From JALUZX01 sp964561605 (GTDB taxonomy: Bacteria > Planctomycetota > UBA1135 > JALUZX01), in contig CAZLQD010000005.1 of NCBI GenBank assembly GCA_964561605.1, positions 1-64,000 on the forward strand: a DNA stretch of 64,000 nt, in the 5' to 3' direction. Position numbers and translations under genes: made by a program. This document shows positions 24,192 to 32,798 of this stretch, in pieces (position 1 is the first letter of the stretch; every line of letters starts with the position of its first letter). The notes under the pieces were generated by a model, which saw only the letters and a list, made by a program, of their open reading frames with translations, was not told the origin of the DNA and did no database searches.

Positions 24192-26084
24192 TCAGTCACT
24201 CCCCTTCCTGGCCAGGATCCTCAAGGCCTCCCTGGCGGCCTCCCGCACCTGGGGCGGCTCCTTCTTGATGCCCAGGAACCCGGCCCCCTTCACGAGGTCC
24301 TTGAGGAAGAGCTCGTTCTCCGGCGAAGGAAAGGCCGCGAGGGCCCTCACCGCCGCCACCCTCCTCGGGAGGGCATCCTGGCTTCCCGACCTCTCCTCGA
24401 TGTATCCCCTCAAGAGCACGGCGGTGAAGTTGGAGAGCCTCTTCGTGGCTCTCCCCGCGATCTCCGCCTCGCAGACCTGGACGAGGTAGTCCAGGGGAAG
24501 GGTGGTCACGTCCTCCCAGATCTGGAAGGGGACGGACTCCTTCAAGTTCAACCCGACCCGCGAGAGAAACCGGGCGCACCGGTCCTTGTATTGTCTTCCC
24601 TTGTTCCTGAGGATGATACGGACCAGAGGAAGCATGGGCCTGCAAGGGAGGGAGAGGATCTTTTCCACCCTCTCCGGGTCCAGGAGCCCGCCCCGGCCGG
24701 CCAGGTAATCCTCCTCTTCCTGGAAGCGGGCCGGCCCGATCTGGGTGCAGACCTCCTTGAAAACCTTCACCGAAGGAGGGTCCCCGAGATCCAGGAAGTC
24801 CAGGAAATCCGTGAACCCGTTTGGGAAGCTGACCACAACGGCCTGGGGGGAACGGGCCGAGGCGTGGAGGGCCCGCTCCTTCAGGCCCTCCTCTTCGAGG
24901 AATTCCAGGATCTTCGCCACCCCCTTCCCCGGCTCACCACTCCTGCTTCCACCCCTCAGGGGTTTCAGGAAGGTGTTGAGGGTGACGAACTCCTCTTCCT
25001 TGGGGTCTTCCAGGAGCCTCTCCAGGAACCCCCGGATGCTCTCGACCCTCTCCACCTCTGGTAGGACCATGAGGAGGTGGAGCCCGGCGGCCAGTGCCTC
25101 GGCCCTCATTCCCTGGCCCAGGTCGAATTCCCCGCCGTGGGGCAGGAAGCTCCACTCCCGCATCACTTCGGGGGGGTTCTCCCGCCCGCCTTCCCGGCCC
25201 CGCCTCTTCTCCGGCCGGGCAGCGGCACCGAGGCCCGGCCCACCCCGGACCTCGCCGACTCCCGGCGAATCGGCCAGTTGCCTCGCCATGGCCCCTTCGA
25301 GGACCTTCCCCAGGAAATCGCAATCCCTTTCCCCCGGCCGGGCCCGCATGGCGTAGAGAATCCGCTCGGCCGTCTCCAAGACCCGCTCCATCCATTCGGC
25401 CTTCACGCCGGGAGGTGCGGCGGGATCCCCCGGGAACCCTCCCAGGATCTCCGCCAGGAGCTCCGCTTCGTTCCCGTTGGTTTCGCAGAACTGGAGAAAA
25501 TCGTTGGCCTTCCCCCGGAGGCCCCGCCTGGCCTCCAGGATCCTGCCGATCTCCCTCTCCGCCTCCCCATCATCCTTCTTTTCCTCCCGCGAACCGGGCT
25601 CACTCTTCTCGTCCCGGGATACCCCGCCCTGAAGGCCCGCCTCTCCGTATGGAAGGGGCTCCACACCCTTGGGCGGAAAGGACCACATGAGATCGAAGGA
25701 AGAGCCCTTCTTCCCAAGCTCCCTGTTTTCCAGGAGAAGTCGGGAGAAGGCCAGGAGAACGTCCGCCTCGGCGGGCGGAGAGATCTTGATGCCGCTGAGC
25801 TTTGCGTCCTTGAAGACCTGTCTCAACCAGGCGATGTCAGGGTGTTCCTTCTTGAACTTCCATCCCTGGACCCTGAGAAGTCCATCCTGAAAGCGCAAAT
25901 CGATGGCGGGATACTTCATCAGGAGGCCGTTTACCACGCCCACCAGGGAAGAGAGGGCCGCCTGAACCCTGGGATTGGTCAGGGGGTAGGTGGAAAAAGT
26001 CCGCAGGAAACGAGAGAGCCTGAGAGCCAGGGCTCCCTCCTCCCTTCCGTTTCCCCGGGGATTGATCTTTCCTGGATCGTCCAT
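24192..26084 (-). CDS. Hypothetical partner of the HD-GYP protein
   Basis: A 630-aa protein from the ATG at 26084 (the upstream extension is basic and poorly protein-like). Residues about 20-100 contain FLRTFSTYPLTNPRVQAAL and LRFQDGLLRVQGWKF, resembling the N-terminal segment of the adjacent HD-GYP protein. The C-terminal half is helical with repeated short units (VKIFKEV-type pairs and ALAAFPSPENELFLKDLVK), suggesting HEAT-like repeats. A Gly/Arg/Glu-rich linker lies between. No signal peptide or enzyme motif is seen. It is translationally close to the HD-GYP gene (3 bp), so the two products probably work together in signalling. Confidence 0.7.
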   Translation of the reverse strand: MDDPGKINPRGNGREEGALALRLSRFLRTFSTYPLTNPRVQAALSSLVGVVNGLLMKYPAIDLRFQDGLLRVQGWKFKKEHPDIAWLRQVFKDAKLSGIKISPPAEADVLLAFSRLLLENRELGKKGSSFDLMWSFPPKGVEPLPYGEAGLQGGVSRDEKSEPGSREEKKDDGEAEREIGRILEARRGLRGKANDFLQFCETNGNEAELLAEILGGFPGDPAAPPGVKAEWMERVLETAERILYAMRARPGERDCDFLGKVLEGAMARQLADSPGVGEVRGGPGLGAAARPEKRRGREGGRENPPEVMREWSFLPHGGEFDLGQGMRAEALAAGLHLLMVLPEVERVESIRGFLERLLEDPKEEEFVTLNTFLKPLRGGSRSGEPGKGVAKILEFLEEEGLKERALHASARSPQAVVVSFPNGFTDFLDFLDLGDPPSVKVFKEVCTQIGPARFQEEEDYLAGRGGLLDPERVEKILSLPCRPMLPLVRIILRNKGRQYKDRCARFLSRVGLNLKESVPFQIWEDVTTLPLDYLVQVCEAEIAGRATKRLSNFTAVLLRGYIEERSGSQDALPRRVAAVRALAAFPSPENELFLKDLVKGAGFLGIKKEPPQVREAAREALRILARKGSD

Positions 26085-26268
26085 GGCCTGGATCCCGGCC
26101 GTTTCCTCGTTCCCCTCCAGGTTTCGGGGGAAACCTACCCTTTCCGGACTCTTGCCTCTCTTCGGCTTCCGGGACGGGAAAAGAAAAGGCAACTTCTCCG
26201 GAAAGAATCTTCCCCTGTTTTTCCACCATCCCTTGCCCCCCCGCCTCCACCCCAGGTAGAACCCCACC

Positions 26269-27783
26269 ATGGACCTCGCCAGGAAGTTCCCTTTCCCCGA
26301 CTGGCTCCTCCTCTTGTGGCTGGGCCTGGTCCTCTACCTGCCCAGGACATGGGAAGGAAGCGCTGCTTCCGACTCGTTGCGGTACATGGAAGCCGCCCGG
26401 GAGATGGCCCTCACAGGGGATTGGGTCACCCCCAGGCTCGGCGGAGATCCCTACTTCAAGAAGCCGCCTCTCTTCTTCTGGGCCATGGCCGCCTCGGTCC
26501 GGCTTTTCGGAGACCACCCAACCTCCTACCGGCTGGTAGTGGGCCTGGCCGCCCTGGGATGTCTCCTCCTCATGGCGGGCCTGGGCAAGACCCTCTGGGG
26601 GGGGCGGGCCGGGCTCTTCTCCGCCCTCCTCCTGGGGACCTTCGTGCTCTTTCTGAGAGTGGCCTCGAGTTGCCGCTTTTCCGTCCCTCTCCTCTTCCTC
26701 CACATCCTGGCCCTCCGGCTGGCCATGGACGGAAGGCCAACGGCTGGGAAGAGGCTGGGGTTCTGGGCCGTCCTTGCCGCCGGGGTCCTCCTCAAAGGCC
26801 CGATCGGCCTGATTCCCCTGGGGGTGCTCCTGGCCTACGGACTCCTGGCAAGAGACTTCTCCTTCATGAAAAGGAAGGCCTTCTGGCTCGCCGGCCCCCT
26901 TCTCTTCCTCCTCCTGGCAGGCTCCTGGGGGTGGGCCATGTGGGCCCGCCACGGCCAGGCCTGGATCGACGGAGCCTTCGGAGAACTGGCCATGCGCTTC
27001 TCCCGGCCCAAGCTGGTCCGGGCCCACTACTTCACCCCCATCCTGGACTTCTACCCCAGGAAGCTCCTCCAGTACGGCTGGCCCTGGCTCCTGCTCCTTC
27101 CCCCGGCGGCCTGGCTCTTCTTCCGGCGCCGCCCCCTGGCCCGCCCGGGCAAAGGCCGGGCCCTGGTGCTCGCCTGGGGCGGCCTGGTCCTCCTGGAGAT
27201 CCTCCTGGTCCGCCCCCCTTACACCCGTTACTTGGTTCCCCTCCTGGCCCCTTGGGCCCTGGCCGGAGGAAGGGCCCTGGATCTGCTCCTTCCCCAGGAC
27301 GCCGGAGAACGGGTCCGCCGTGCCCTTCCCTTCGCGTTGGCCATCCTCTCCTCGGCACTCCTGGTCCTTCCCCTTCCTCTCAAGAAAGACCGGGCCCGGG
27401 AGATCCTCCTCTTCCGTCCCCTTGTCTCCTCCCTGGTCCCTCCCAGGGAACGGGTGGGGTTCTACCGCCCCGGCCTCCCCCCCCGAATCCGGGCCTGGAG
27501 GGAAGCCATGGGCCGCCCCCCCACTCGAAAGGAGATCCTGGAGTCCTTTCTCTGGAGTCCAAGGCTCTTCTCACTCTTTTATTACCACCGGGACGTCCTC
27601 CCCCTGATCACCAAAGGGGACATCCGGTCCCTTCCCCCGGGAAGACCCTTCCTGGCGGACAGGAAGGCGGAAAAAACCCTCCATGGGATCGAAGGCGTGG
27701 AGATCCTCCTGGAAGGAAAGGAGTTCCTCCTGGCCAGGCGCCTTCCCGGGCCTTGCCGGGCCCTCCGGAAAGAGGAAAAATAA
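26269..27783 (+). CDS. GT39/ArnT-type membrane glycosyltransferase
   Basis: A 504-aa protein with 10 or more transmembrane segments in the first 380 residues. The first periplasmic loop SDSLRYMEAAREMALTGDW followed by DPYFKKPPLFFW is characteristic of dolichyl/undecaprenyl-phosphate-sugar glycosyltransferases of the PMT/ArnT superfamily. The acidic residue after SAAS serves in catalysis in related enzymes. LKGPIGLIPLGV is another conserved block. A soluble C-terminal region (about 390-504) is less typical. It could modify lipid A or surface protein; the acceptor is unknown. It is divergent from the HD-GYP partner gene with 184 bp between starts. Confidence 0.88.
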   Translation: MDLARKFPFPDWLLLLWLGLVLYLPRTWEGSAASDSLRYMEAAREMALTGDWVTPRLGGDPYFKKPPLFFWAMAASVRLFGDHPTSYRLVVGLAALGCLLLMAGLGKTLWGGRAGLFSALLLGTFVLFLRVASSCRFSVPLLFLHILALRLAMDGRPTAGKRLGFWAVLAAGVLLKGPIGLIPLGVLLAYGLLARDFSFMKRKAFWLAGPLLFLLLAGSWGWAMWARHGQAWIDGAFGELAMRFSRPKLVRAHYFTPILDFYPRKLLQYGWPWLLLLPPAAWLFFRRRPLARPGKGRALVLAWGGLVLLEILLVRPPYTRYLVPLLAPWALAGGRALDLLLPQDAGERVRRALPFALAILSSALLVLPLPLKKDRAREILLFRPLVSSLVPPRERVGFYRPGLPPRIRAWREAMGRPPTRKEILESFLWSPRLFSLFYYHRDVLPLITKGDIRSLPPGRPFLADRKAEKTLHGIEGVEILLEGKEFLLARRLPGPCRALRKEEK

Positions 27784-27820
27784 GAAAAACCCGCACCGGG
27801 CAGATCAGACGGGAGGGACC

Positions 27821-28399
27821 ATGGCCAACATCCTGGAAAAAGTATTTCCCGCCAAGAAGGGCCTGGCGGAAAGGTTCGAATCCCTCCACCAGAAGGTGGA
27901 CCACGGTGGGATCACGCCGGCCAAGGCCGACCTGGAGATGGCCACCATCCTTTGCCGGGAGATGACCGCCTCCCTGGGTGAGGCCTCGCCCCGCTCCTTC
28001 TCCGTCTGGCTCGCCGGCCCGACGCCCTCGGAATTCCTCCTGGCCGGCTGGGAGTGCCCCGCCGGGGAGTGCGGGCCGCCGCCCTCCAAGCTCCCCGCCT
28101 CGGTGACCGAAGCGGGCAGAGTGATGGGCACCAGGCGCCCCTTGGTCCTGGAGGAGGAAGGGAAGGTCCGGGAACTGGCCGAAAAGATGTTCCCGGGAAA
28201 ACGGCCCGGCCCGGGAGAGTGGGCATCGGCCGTCCTCCTTCCCCTGGAGAAGGCCGGTGAAGCCCTCGGCCTGGCGGCGGCTTTCTTCCAGAGGAGGCTC
28301 ACCGAGCCGGACGTGGAAGGGCTGATGCGATTCTGCGACCTCCTGGGAAGCTACCTCTTCACAGGCGAGGACGGCCTGGCGGAGATCCCCGGCTCCTGA
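27821..28399 (+). CDS. GAF-like domain protein
   Basis: A 192-aa cytoplasmic protein with GGGAGGG-type ribosome-binding sequence before the ATG. Residues 40-180 have the layout of a GAF domain (SFSVWLAGPTPSEFLLAG, SAVLLPLEKAGEALGLAAAF, LTEPDVEGLMRFCDLLGSYL), which would sense a small molecule or redox state. There is no output domain. It is followed by a hairpin and the oxidoreductase operon, so a link to that operon is possible but not shown. Confidence 0.65.
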   Translation: MANILEKVFPAKKGLAERFESLHQKVDHGGITPAKADLEMATILCREMTASLGEASPRSFSVWLAGPTPSEFLLAGWECPAGECGPPPSKLPASVTEAGRVMGTRRPLVLEEEGKVRELAEKMFPGKRPGPGEWASAVLLPLEKAGEALGLAAAFFQRRLTEPDVEGLMRFCDLLGSYLFTGEDGLAEIPGS

Positions 28400-28418
28400 G
28401 GCCCCCTCCCCCGGCCCC

Positions 28419-28440
28419 GCCCCGGCGGCCGGGGCTTTCT
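28419..28440 (+). terminator. Possible intrinsic terminator
   Basis: The 7-bp stem GCCCCGG/CCGGGGC with a 3-base loop is followed by TTTCT, 20 bp after the stop of the GAF-like gene. The T-tract is short, so termination may be weak. It would separate that gene from the P-loop ATPase gene downstream. Confidence 0.45.
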
Positions 28441-28572
28441 CCCCCCGGGAAAGCCCGGCGGGAGAGAAAGCCTTTCCCCCGGCGGACCGCCCCCTGAAAC
28501 TCGACAGGCCCGGGACGGGTTCCAGGAAGGGCCCTTTTCGGGCCCCCTGTGCATCCAGGAGTTCGCTTTTCC

Positions 28573-29355
28573 ATGACCCTGCTACCCAAGACAGACCTTC
28601 TTCCCCTGGAAAAGGGAAGGAGGGTCACGATCCTGGCCGGCCCCTTCGGCTCGGGGAAGACCGAGATCGCCGTGAACCGGGCCTTCGCCGCCGGGAAGGC
28701 CGGCAAGGCGGCCATCGCCGACCTGGACATCGTGAACCCCTACTTCCGCTCCCGGGAGCTCCGGGAGGACTTCGAGAAGAAGGGCATCCTCGTAGCGGCC
28801 CCCAGGGGCAACCTGGCCCAGGCGGACCTGCCCGCCCTCACGGGGGAGATGGAGCGGATCCTGGCCGATCCAAAGATCCGCCTCGTGGTGGACGTGGGTG
28901 GAGACCCGGCCGGGGCCAGGTTGCTCGGCTCCTACGCACCCTCCCTGGAGAAGGCGGGGTATTCCCTCTTCCTGGTGGTCAATCCAAACCGGCCCTTCGT
29001 CTCCAATCCCGAGGAGATCGAGGGAGCCCTGAGAGAGATCGAGGCCGCCTCCAAGCTTCGGGCCACGGCGGTACTCAGCAACCCCCACCTCATCCAGCTC
29101 ACCACCCCCGAGGTGGTGAAAGAGGGCCACGAGATCGTGAAGGCCGGCGCGGCCCGCCTGGGGCTTCCCGTGGCGGGCCTCTTTTTCGTTCCCGAGTTTC
29201 TCGGCTCATGGGTCCCCGACGGCGGCGACGTGCCCGTCGTCCCCCTGGACCGATTCATGTTGCCCCCATGGTTCGAGGATATACGGAGGTTCGCTCCTTA
29301 CAGGGATCGCAGGTCCCTGATGGAGAGGGCCCCCGGCGAAGAAAAGGGAGAATGA
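28573..29355 (+). CDS. P-loop ATPase of the oxidoreductase operon
   Basis: About 260 aa from the ATG at 28573 (AGGAG upstream; a GTG at 28549 is an alternative). The Walker A is GPFGSGKTEIAVN, followed by IADLDIVNPYFRSRE, a Walker B-like VVDVGGDPAG and NPNRPFVS. It belongs to the MinD/ParA-like P-loop group. Similar ATPases sit in front of 2-oxoacid:ferredoxin oxidoreductase operons in anaerobes. Its role there is not established; assembly or regulation is possible. Only one base separates it from the ferredoxin gene, so all five genes are probably co-expressed. Confidence 0.75.
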   Translation: MTLLPKTDLLPLEKGRRVTILAGPFGSGKTEIAVNRAFAAGKAGKAAIADLDIVNPYFRSRELREDFEKKGILVAAPRGNLAQADLPALTGEMERILADPKIRLVVDVGGDPAGARLLGSYAPSLEKAGYSLFLVVNPNRPFVSNPEEIEGALREIEAASKLRATAVLSNPHLIQLTTPEVVKEGHEIVKAGAARLGLPVAGLFFVPEFLGSWVPDGGDVPVVPLDRFMLPPWFEDIRRFAPYRDRRSLMERAPGEEKGE

Positions 29356-29356
29356 C

Positions 29357-29584
29357 ATGCCGTACATAGAAGTCGATCCCGAACTCTGCAAGGGATGCGG
29401 GATCTGCGTATCCGTCTGCCCCAAGGAGGTGTTGAAGCTCGGCGAAAAGATCAACACCAAGGGCTACAACTTCGCCGTCCAGTTCAAGGAGGGCTGCATC
29501 GGGTGCAAGATGTGCGCCGACATGTGTCCCGACGTGGCCATCACGGTCTTCAAGGAAGTCAAGGCGGAAGGAGCGAAACCATGA
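29357..29584 (+). CDS. korD: 2-oxoacid:ferredoxin oxidoreductase, ferredoxin subunit
   Basis: A 75-aa bacterial-type ferredoxin with two [4Fe-4S] motifs, CKGCGICVSVCP and CIGCKMCADMCP. It is the delta subunit that takes electrons from the oxidoreductase. Its TGA overlaps the start of the alpha subunit gene (ATGA). The gene order delta-alpha-beta-gamma matches KorDABC/VorDABC-type enzymes. Confidence 0.92.
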   Translation: MPYIEVDPELCKGCGICVSVCPKEVLKLGEKINTKGYNFAVQFKEGCIGCKMCADMCPDVAITVFKEVKAEGAKP

Positions 29585-30645
29585 CCCGGATCCTCATGAA
29601 AGGCGCCGAGGCCGTGGGGGAGGCCGCCATCAAGGCCGGTTGCAGGCACTTCTTCGGCTATCCCATCACCCCCCAGAACGAAATCCCCGAATACATGTCC
29701 CGCCGGCTTCCCCAGGTGGGAGGAACCTATGTCCAGGGGGAGAGCGAAGTCGCCTCGATCAACATGCTCTTCGGTTGCGCCGGAGCGGGGGTGCGGGTCA
29801 TGACATCCTCCTCCTCGCCGGGGATCTCCCTCATGCAGGAGGGGATCTCCTACATCGCCGGCGCCGAGCTCCCCGTGGTGATCATAAACATGGTGCGGGG
29901 CGGCCCGGGGCTGGGGGGGATCCAGCCGGCCCAGTCGGACTACTTCCAGGCGACCAGGGGCGGAGGCCACGGCGACTACTTCACCATGGTCCTGGCCCCG
30001 GCCACGGTCCAGGAGGCGGTGGAACTCGTCATGGACGCCTTCGACCTGGCCGACAAGTACCGCAATCCCGTCCTGGTCCTGGGAGACGGCATCATCGGCC
30101 AGATGATGGAGCCCGTGGAATTCCCCGAGAAGGAACCGGCCCGCTTCGAGAAACCATGGGCCACCACCGGTTGCAAGGGAAGGGAACCCAACATCGTCAA
30201 GTCCCTCCTTCTCGACCCATACGCGCTGGAGGAACACAACAGGAAACTCCAGCAGAAATACGAGAGGATGAAACGCGAGGACGTTCGGGTCGAGACGGTG
30301 GACCTGGAGGGGGCCGAAGTCGTGCTCTGCGCCTACGGAACGACCTCCCGCGTCTGCCGGACCGCCATGGAACGCCTCAAGGAGAAAGGGGTCCGGGTGG
30401 GACTCATCCGGCCCATCACCCTCTTCCCCTTCCCGGAAAAGACCGTCCAGGCCCTGGACCCCAAGAAGGTCAAGTTCATCCTCACCGTGGAGATGTCCCT
30501 GGGCCAGATGGTCCAGGACGTGAAGCTCTTCACCGAAGGGAGGATCCCGGTCCACTTCTTCGGCCGGACCGGGGGCGTGGTCCCCACTCCCCAGGAGGTG
30601 GTCCACGAAGTCCTGAAACACCTGGGCAAGGAGGTGGAGAAATGA
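29581..30645 (+). CDS. korA: 2-oxoacid:ferredoxin oxidoreductase, alpha subunit
   Basis: A 354-aa subunit carrying the pyrimidine-binding part of the thiamine pyrophosphate enzyme. Hallmarks: KGAEAVGEAAIKAGC, FFGYPITPQNEIPEYMS, GESEVASINMLFGCAGAG, TSSSSPGISLMQEGISY and MVRGGPGLGGIQPAQSDYF. The C-terminal transketolase-like domain begins near residue 235. It catalyses oxidative decarboxylation of a 2-oxoacid with CoA. Sequence alone does not settle whether 2-oxoglutarate or branched-chain 2-oxoacids are used. It overlaps both neighbours by 4 bp. Confidence 0.92.
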   Translation: MTRILMKGAEAVGEAAIKAGCRHFFGYPITPQNEIPEYMSRRLPQVGGTYVQGESEVASINMLFGCAGAGVRVMTSSSSPGISLMQEGISYIAGAELPVVIINMVRGGPGLGGIQPAQSDYFQATRGGGHGDYFTMVLAPATVQEAVELVMDAFDLADKYRNPVLVLGDGIIGQMMEPVEFPEKEPARFEKPWATTGCKGREPNIVKSLLLDPYALEEHNRKLQQKYERMKREDVRVETVDLEGAEVVLCAYGTTSRVCRTAMERLKEKGVRVGLIRPITLFPFPEKTVQALDPKKVKFILTVEMSLGQMVQDVKLFTEGRIPVHFFGRTGGVVPTPQEVVHEVLKHLGKEVEK

Positions 30646-31412
30646 GCGCCCCCGCCAAGCCGATCTTCCAGAAGCCCGAGTCCCTCAGGGACAGGCCGAC
30701 CCACTACTGCCCCGGATGCACCCACGGCATCGCCCACAGGCTCGTGGCCGAGGCCCTGGACGACCTGGGGCTCAGGGAACGCGCCGTGGGGGTGGCTCCC
30801 GTGGGATGTTCCGTCCTGGCCTACAACTACTTCAACTGCGATTTCCAGGAAGCCGCCCACGGCCGTGCCCCGGCCCTGGCCACGGGAATCAAGCGGGGAA
30901 GGCCCGACACGATCGTCTTCACCTACCAGGGCGACGGCGACCTGGCCTCCATCGGGATGGCGGAAATCATCCACGCCGCCAACAGGGGGGAAAAGATCAC
31001 GGTGGTCTTCATCAACAACGCCATCTACGGGATGACCGGCGGCCAGATGGCCCCCACCACCCTGGTCGGCCAGAAGACCACGACGAGCCCCTACGGCCGG
31101 GACCCCGAACAGATCGGCTGGCCCATCCGGATGGCCGAGCTCATCTCGACCCTCACGGCCCCGGTCTACGTGACCAGGCAGGCCCTCTACACCCCCCAAC
31201 TGGTGAGGAAGGCCCGTAAGGCGGTCCGGGAAGCCTTCCGCCTCCAGGCCGAGGAAAAGGGCTTCACTTTCGTGGAGCTCCTCTCCACCTGCCCCACCGG
31301 CTGGGGGCTCACCCCCGTGGAGGCCCTCGAGTGGGGCAAAGAGAAGATGATGGATTACTTCCCCCTCGGCGAATTCAAGAAGCCCGGGGAAGAGGAAGGA
31401 GGGGCGAAATGA
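30642..31412 (+). CDS. korB: 2-oxoacid:ferredoxin oxidoreductase, beta subunit
   Basis: A 256-aa subunit that binds the diphosphate of thiamine pyrophosphate: YQGDGDLASIG ... NNAIYGMTGGQMAPTT is the TPP/magnesium motif. CPGCTHGIAHR and GVAPVGCSVLAYNYFNCD are typical of the family. Its start overlaps the alpha-subunit stop (ATGA), and its stop overlaps the gamma start. Confidence 0.93.
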   Translation: MSAPAKPIFQKPESLRDRPTHYCPGCTHGIAHRLVAEALDDLGLRERAVGVAPVGCSVLAYNYFNCDFQEAAHGRAPALATGIKRGRPDTIVFTYQGDGDLASIGMAEIIHAANRGEKITVVFINNAIYGMTGGQMAPTTLVGQKTTTSPYGRDPEQIGWPIRMAELISTLTAPVYVTRQALYTPQLVRKARKAVREAFRLQAEEKGFTFVELLSTCPTGWGLTPVEALEWGKEKMMDYFPLGEFKKPGEEEGGAK

Positions 31413-31951
31413 CTTCCACCTCGGTGATCTTCGCCGGTTTCGGCGGCCAGGGGGTCCTCATGGCGGGCAAGCTCCTGGCCGAGGCGGGCCTCCTGGAGGG
31501 CAAGAACGTGGCATGGATCCCCTCCTACGGCCCGGAGATGCGGGGCGGAACGGCCAACTGCACGGTGGTCCTCTCCGACGAGATCGTCGGCTCCCCCATC
31601 GTTCCCGACCCGGACCACATCGTGGTCCTGAACCGGCCTTCCCTGGACAAGTTCGAGCCCGTCATGAAGCCCGGCGGCCACTGCGTGGTCAACTCGGCCC
31701 TGATCGACAGAAAAGTGGAAAGGGCCGACGTCAAGCCCACCTACGTGGAAGGAAACACCATCGCCGCCGAAGTGGGCAACCCGAGGGGCTTGAACATCGT
31801 CATGCTCGGGGCCTTCGTGAAGAAGACGGGCCTGGTCTCCCTCGACTCCGTCAAGGAAGCCTTGAAACACGTCTTCTCCGGGGCGAAGGAGAAATTCCTC
31901 GAAGGAAACCTGAAGGCCCTGGAAAAAGGGGCCGCCGCGGCGGGAGAGTAG
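31409..31951 (+). CDS. korC: 2-oxoacid:ferredoxin oxidoreductase, gamma subunit
   Basis: A 180-aa catalytic-domain gamma subunit starting FAGFGGQGVLMAGKLLAEAG, with SYGPEMRGGTANCTVVLSD and NIVMLGAFVKKTG. It completes the four-subunit enzyme. A strong hairpin follows the stop. Confidence 0.93.
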   Translation: MTSTSVIFAGFGGQGVLMAGKLLAEAGLLEGKNVAWIPSYGPEMRGGTANCTVVLSDEIVGSPIVPDPDHIVVLNRPSLDKFEPVMKPGGHCVVNSALIDRKVERADVKPTYVEGNTIAAEVGNPRGLNIVMLGAFVKKTGLVSLDSVKEALKHVFSGAKEKFLEGNLKALEKGAAAAGE

Positions 31952-31962
31952 CCTCCCTCCAC

Positions 31963-31995
31963 CCTCCCGGCCGGGACCGGAATCCGGCCGGGAGG
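31963..31995. terminator. Hairpin between convergent genes
   Basis: A perfect 12-bp G+C-rich stem (CCTCCCGGCCGG/CCGGCCGGGAGG) with a 9-base loop lies between the stop of the gamma subunit gene and the stop of the TrmO-like gene on the other strand. There is no T-tract, but its position and strength suggest a bidirectional termination or mRNA-end structure. Confidence 0.5.
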
Positions 31996-32004
31996 ATGGG
32001 AGTC

Positions 32005-32595
32005 CTAGAGCCCCTTCTTCTTCAACCACCCCGGCGAAGCGCGGCGGACTACGTCCAACCTGGGTATGTAGGGCTTGATGTCCAGCACGGGCGTTCCGTC
32101 GAAGGCGTCGATCCCCTGAATGTGGAGGATCCGTCCATCCCGCCTCACCAGCCTCACCACGGTGAGTCCCACCGGGTTGGGCCTCCGGGGCGACCTGGTG
32201 GCGAAGACGCCCCGGGTCTTCCTGTCCCAGGGAGTGGGAGTCTCCGGGCTCCACCTTTTGACCCGGTCGAAAGCATAGATCACCCAGACATGGGAGAAGG
32301 CCTCCAGGTCGGAGAGACCCTTCTCGTACTCGGGGAAGATCTCGATCGTTGCGGGGACGTCGGGCTTGAACCGTCCCTGCCTGGGCGCCCCCTTCTCAGG
32401 GGTGTAGGGAGAGTGGATCACCCCGATGGGCCGGAAGAGAAATCCCCCCGGGGAAACCTCTCTTTTCGGAGCCATCCTGGAAGGAGACGGAGCCGGTGTC
32501 CTGCTGGGAGGAGGCACAGCACATCCGAGGAAGAGGAAAGACAAGGCGAGGCTTGCGGCGGGAAGACACCTGGTGGCGGGAAAGGGAGTCATCAC
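32005..32595 (-). CDS. TrmO-like protein with lipoprotein signal
   Basis: A 196-aa protein. Residues about 50-190 match TrmO/TsaA (UPF0066), the S-adenosylmethionine-dependent tRNA t6A37 methyltransferase: FLFRPIGVIHSPY, GLSDLEAFSHVWVIYAFDR, GVFATRSPRRPNPVGLT and the C-terminal TPVLDIKPYIP. The first 45 residues are unusual: CLPAASLALSFLFLGC looks like a lipoprotein signal, followed by a Pro/Ser linker. The start is supported by GGGAGGTG. An internal ATG at 32475 would give a cytoplasmic enzyme but has a poor ribosome-binding site. Either the protein is exported and has another role, or the signal call is wrong. Confidence 0.8.
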   Translation of the reverse strand: MMTPFPATRCLPAASLALSFLFLGCAVPPPSRTPAPSPSRMAPKREVSPGGFLFRPIGVIHSPYTPEKGAPRQGRFKPDVPATIEIFPEYEKGLSDLEAFSHVWVIYAFDRVKRWSPETPTPWDRKTRGVFATRSPRRPNPVGLTVVRLVRRDGRILHIQGIDAFDGTPVLDIKPYIPRLDVVRRASPGWLKKKGL

Positions 32596-32798
32596 GACAC
32601 CTCCCGGGACTCAGCTTTCCGAGAAAAACCTTCGCGGGGGATCCGGAACTCCGGCCTGGTGGAGCCCCTGGCCACCCGGCGGGGGAAATCCTACCAGCCA
32701 AGCCCCCCCAATGCCCGTCCGAAAGACCCGTCCAAGGAACCCTGTCCCCCTCTCTCCCCCACCGGCGGTCCCGGCCCGTACCGCCCGGCCGGTTCCGG

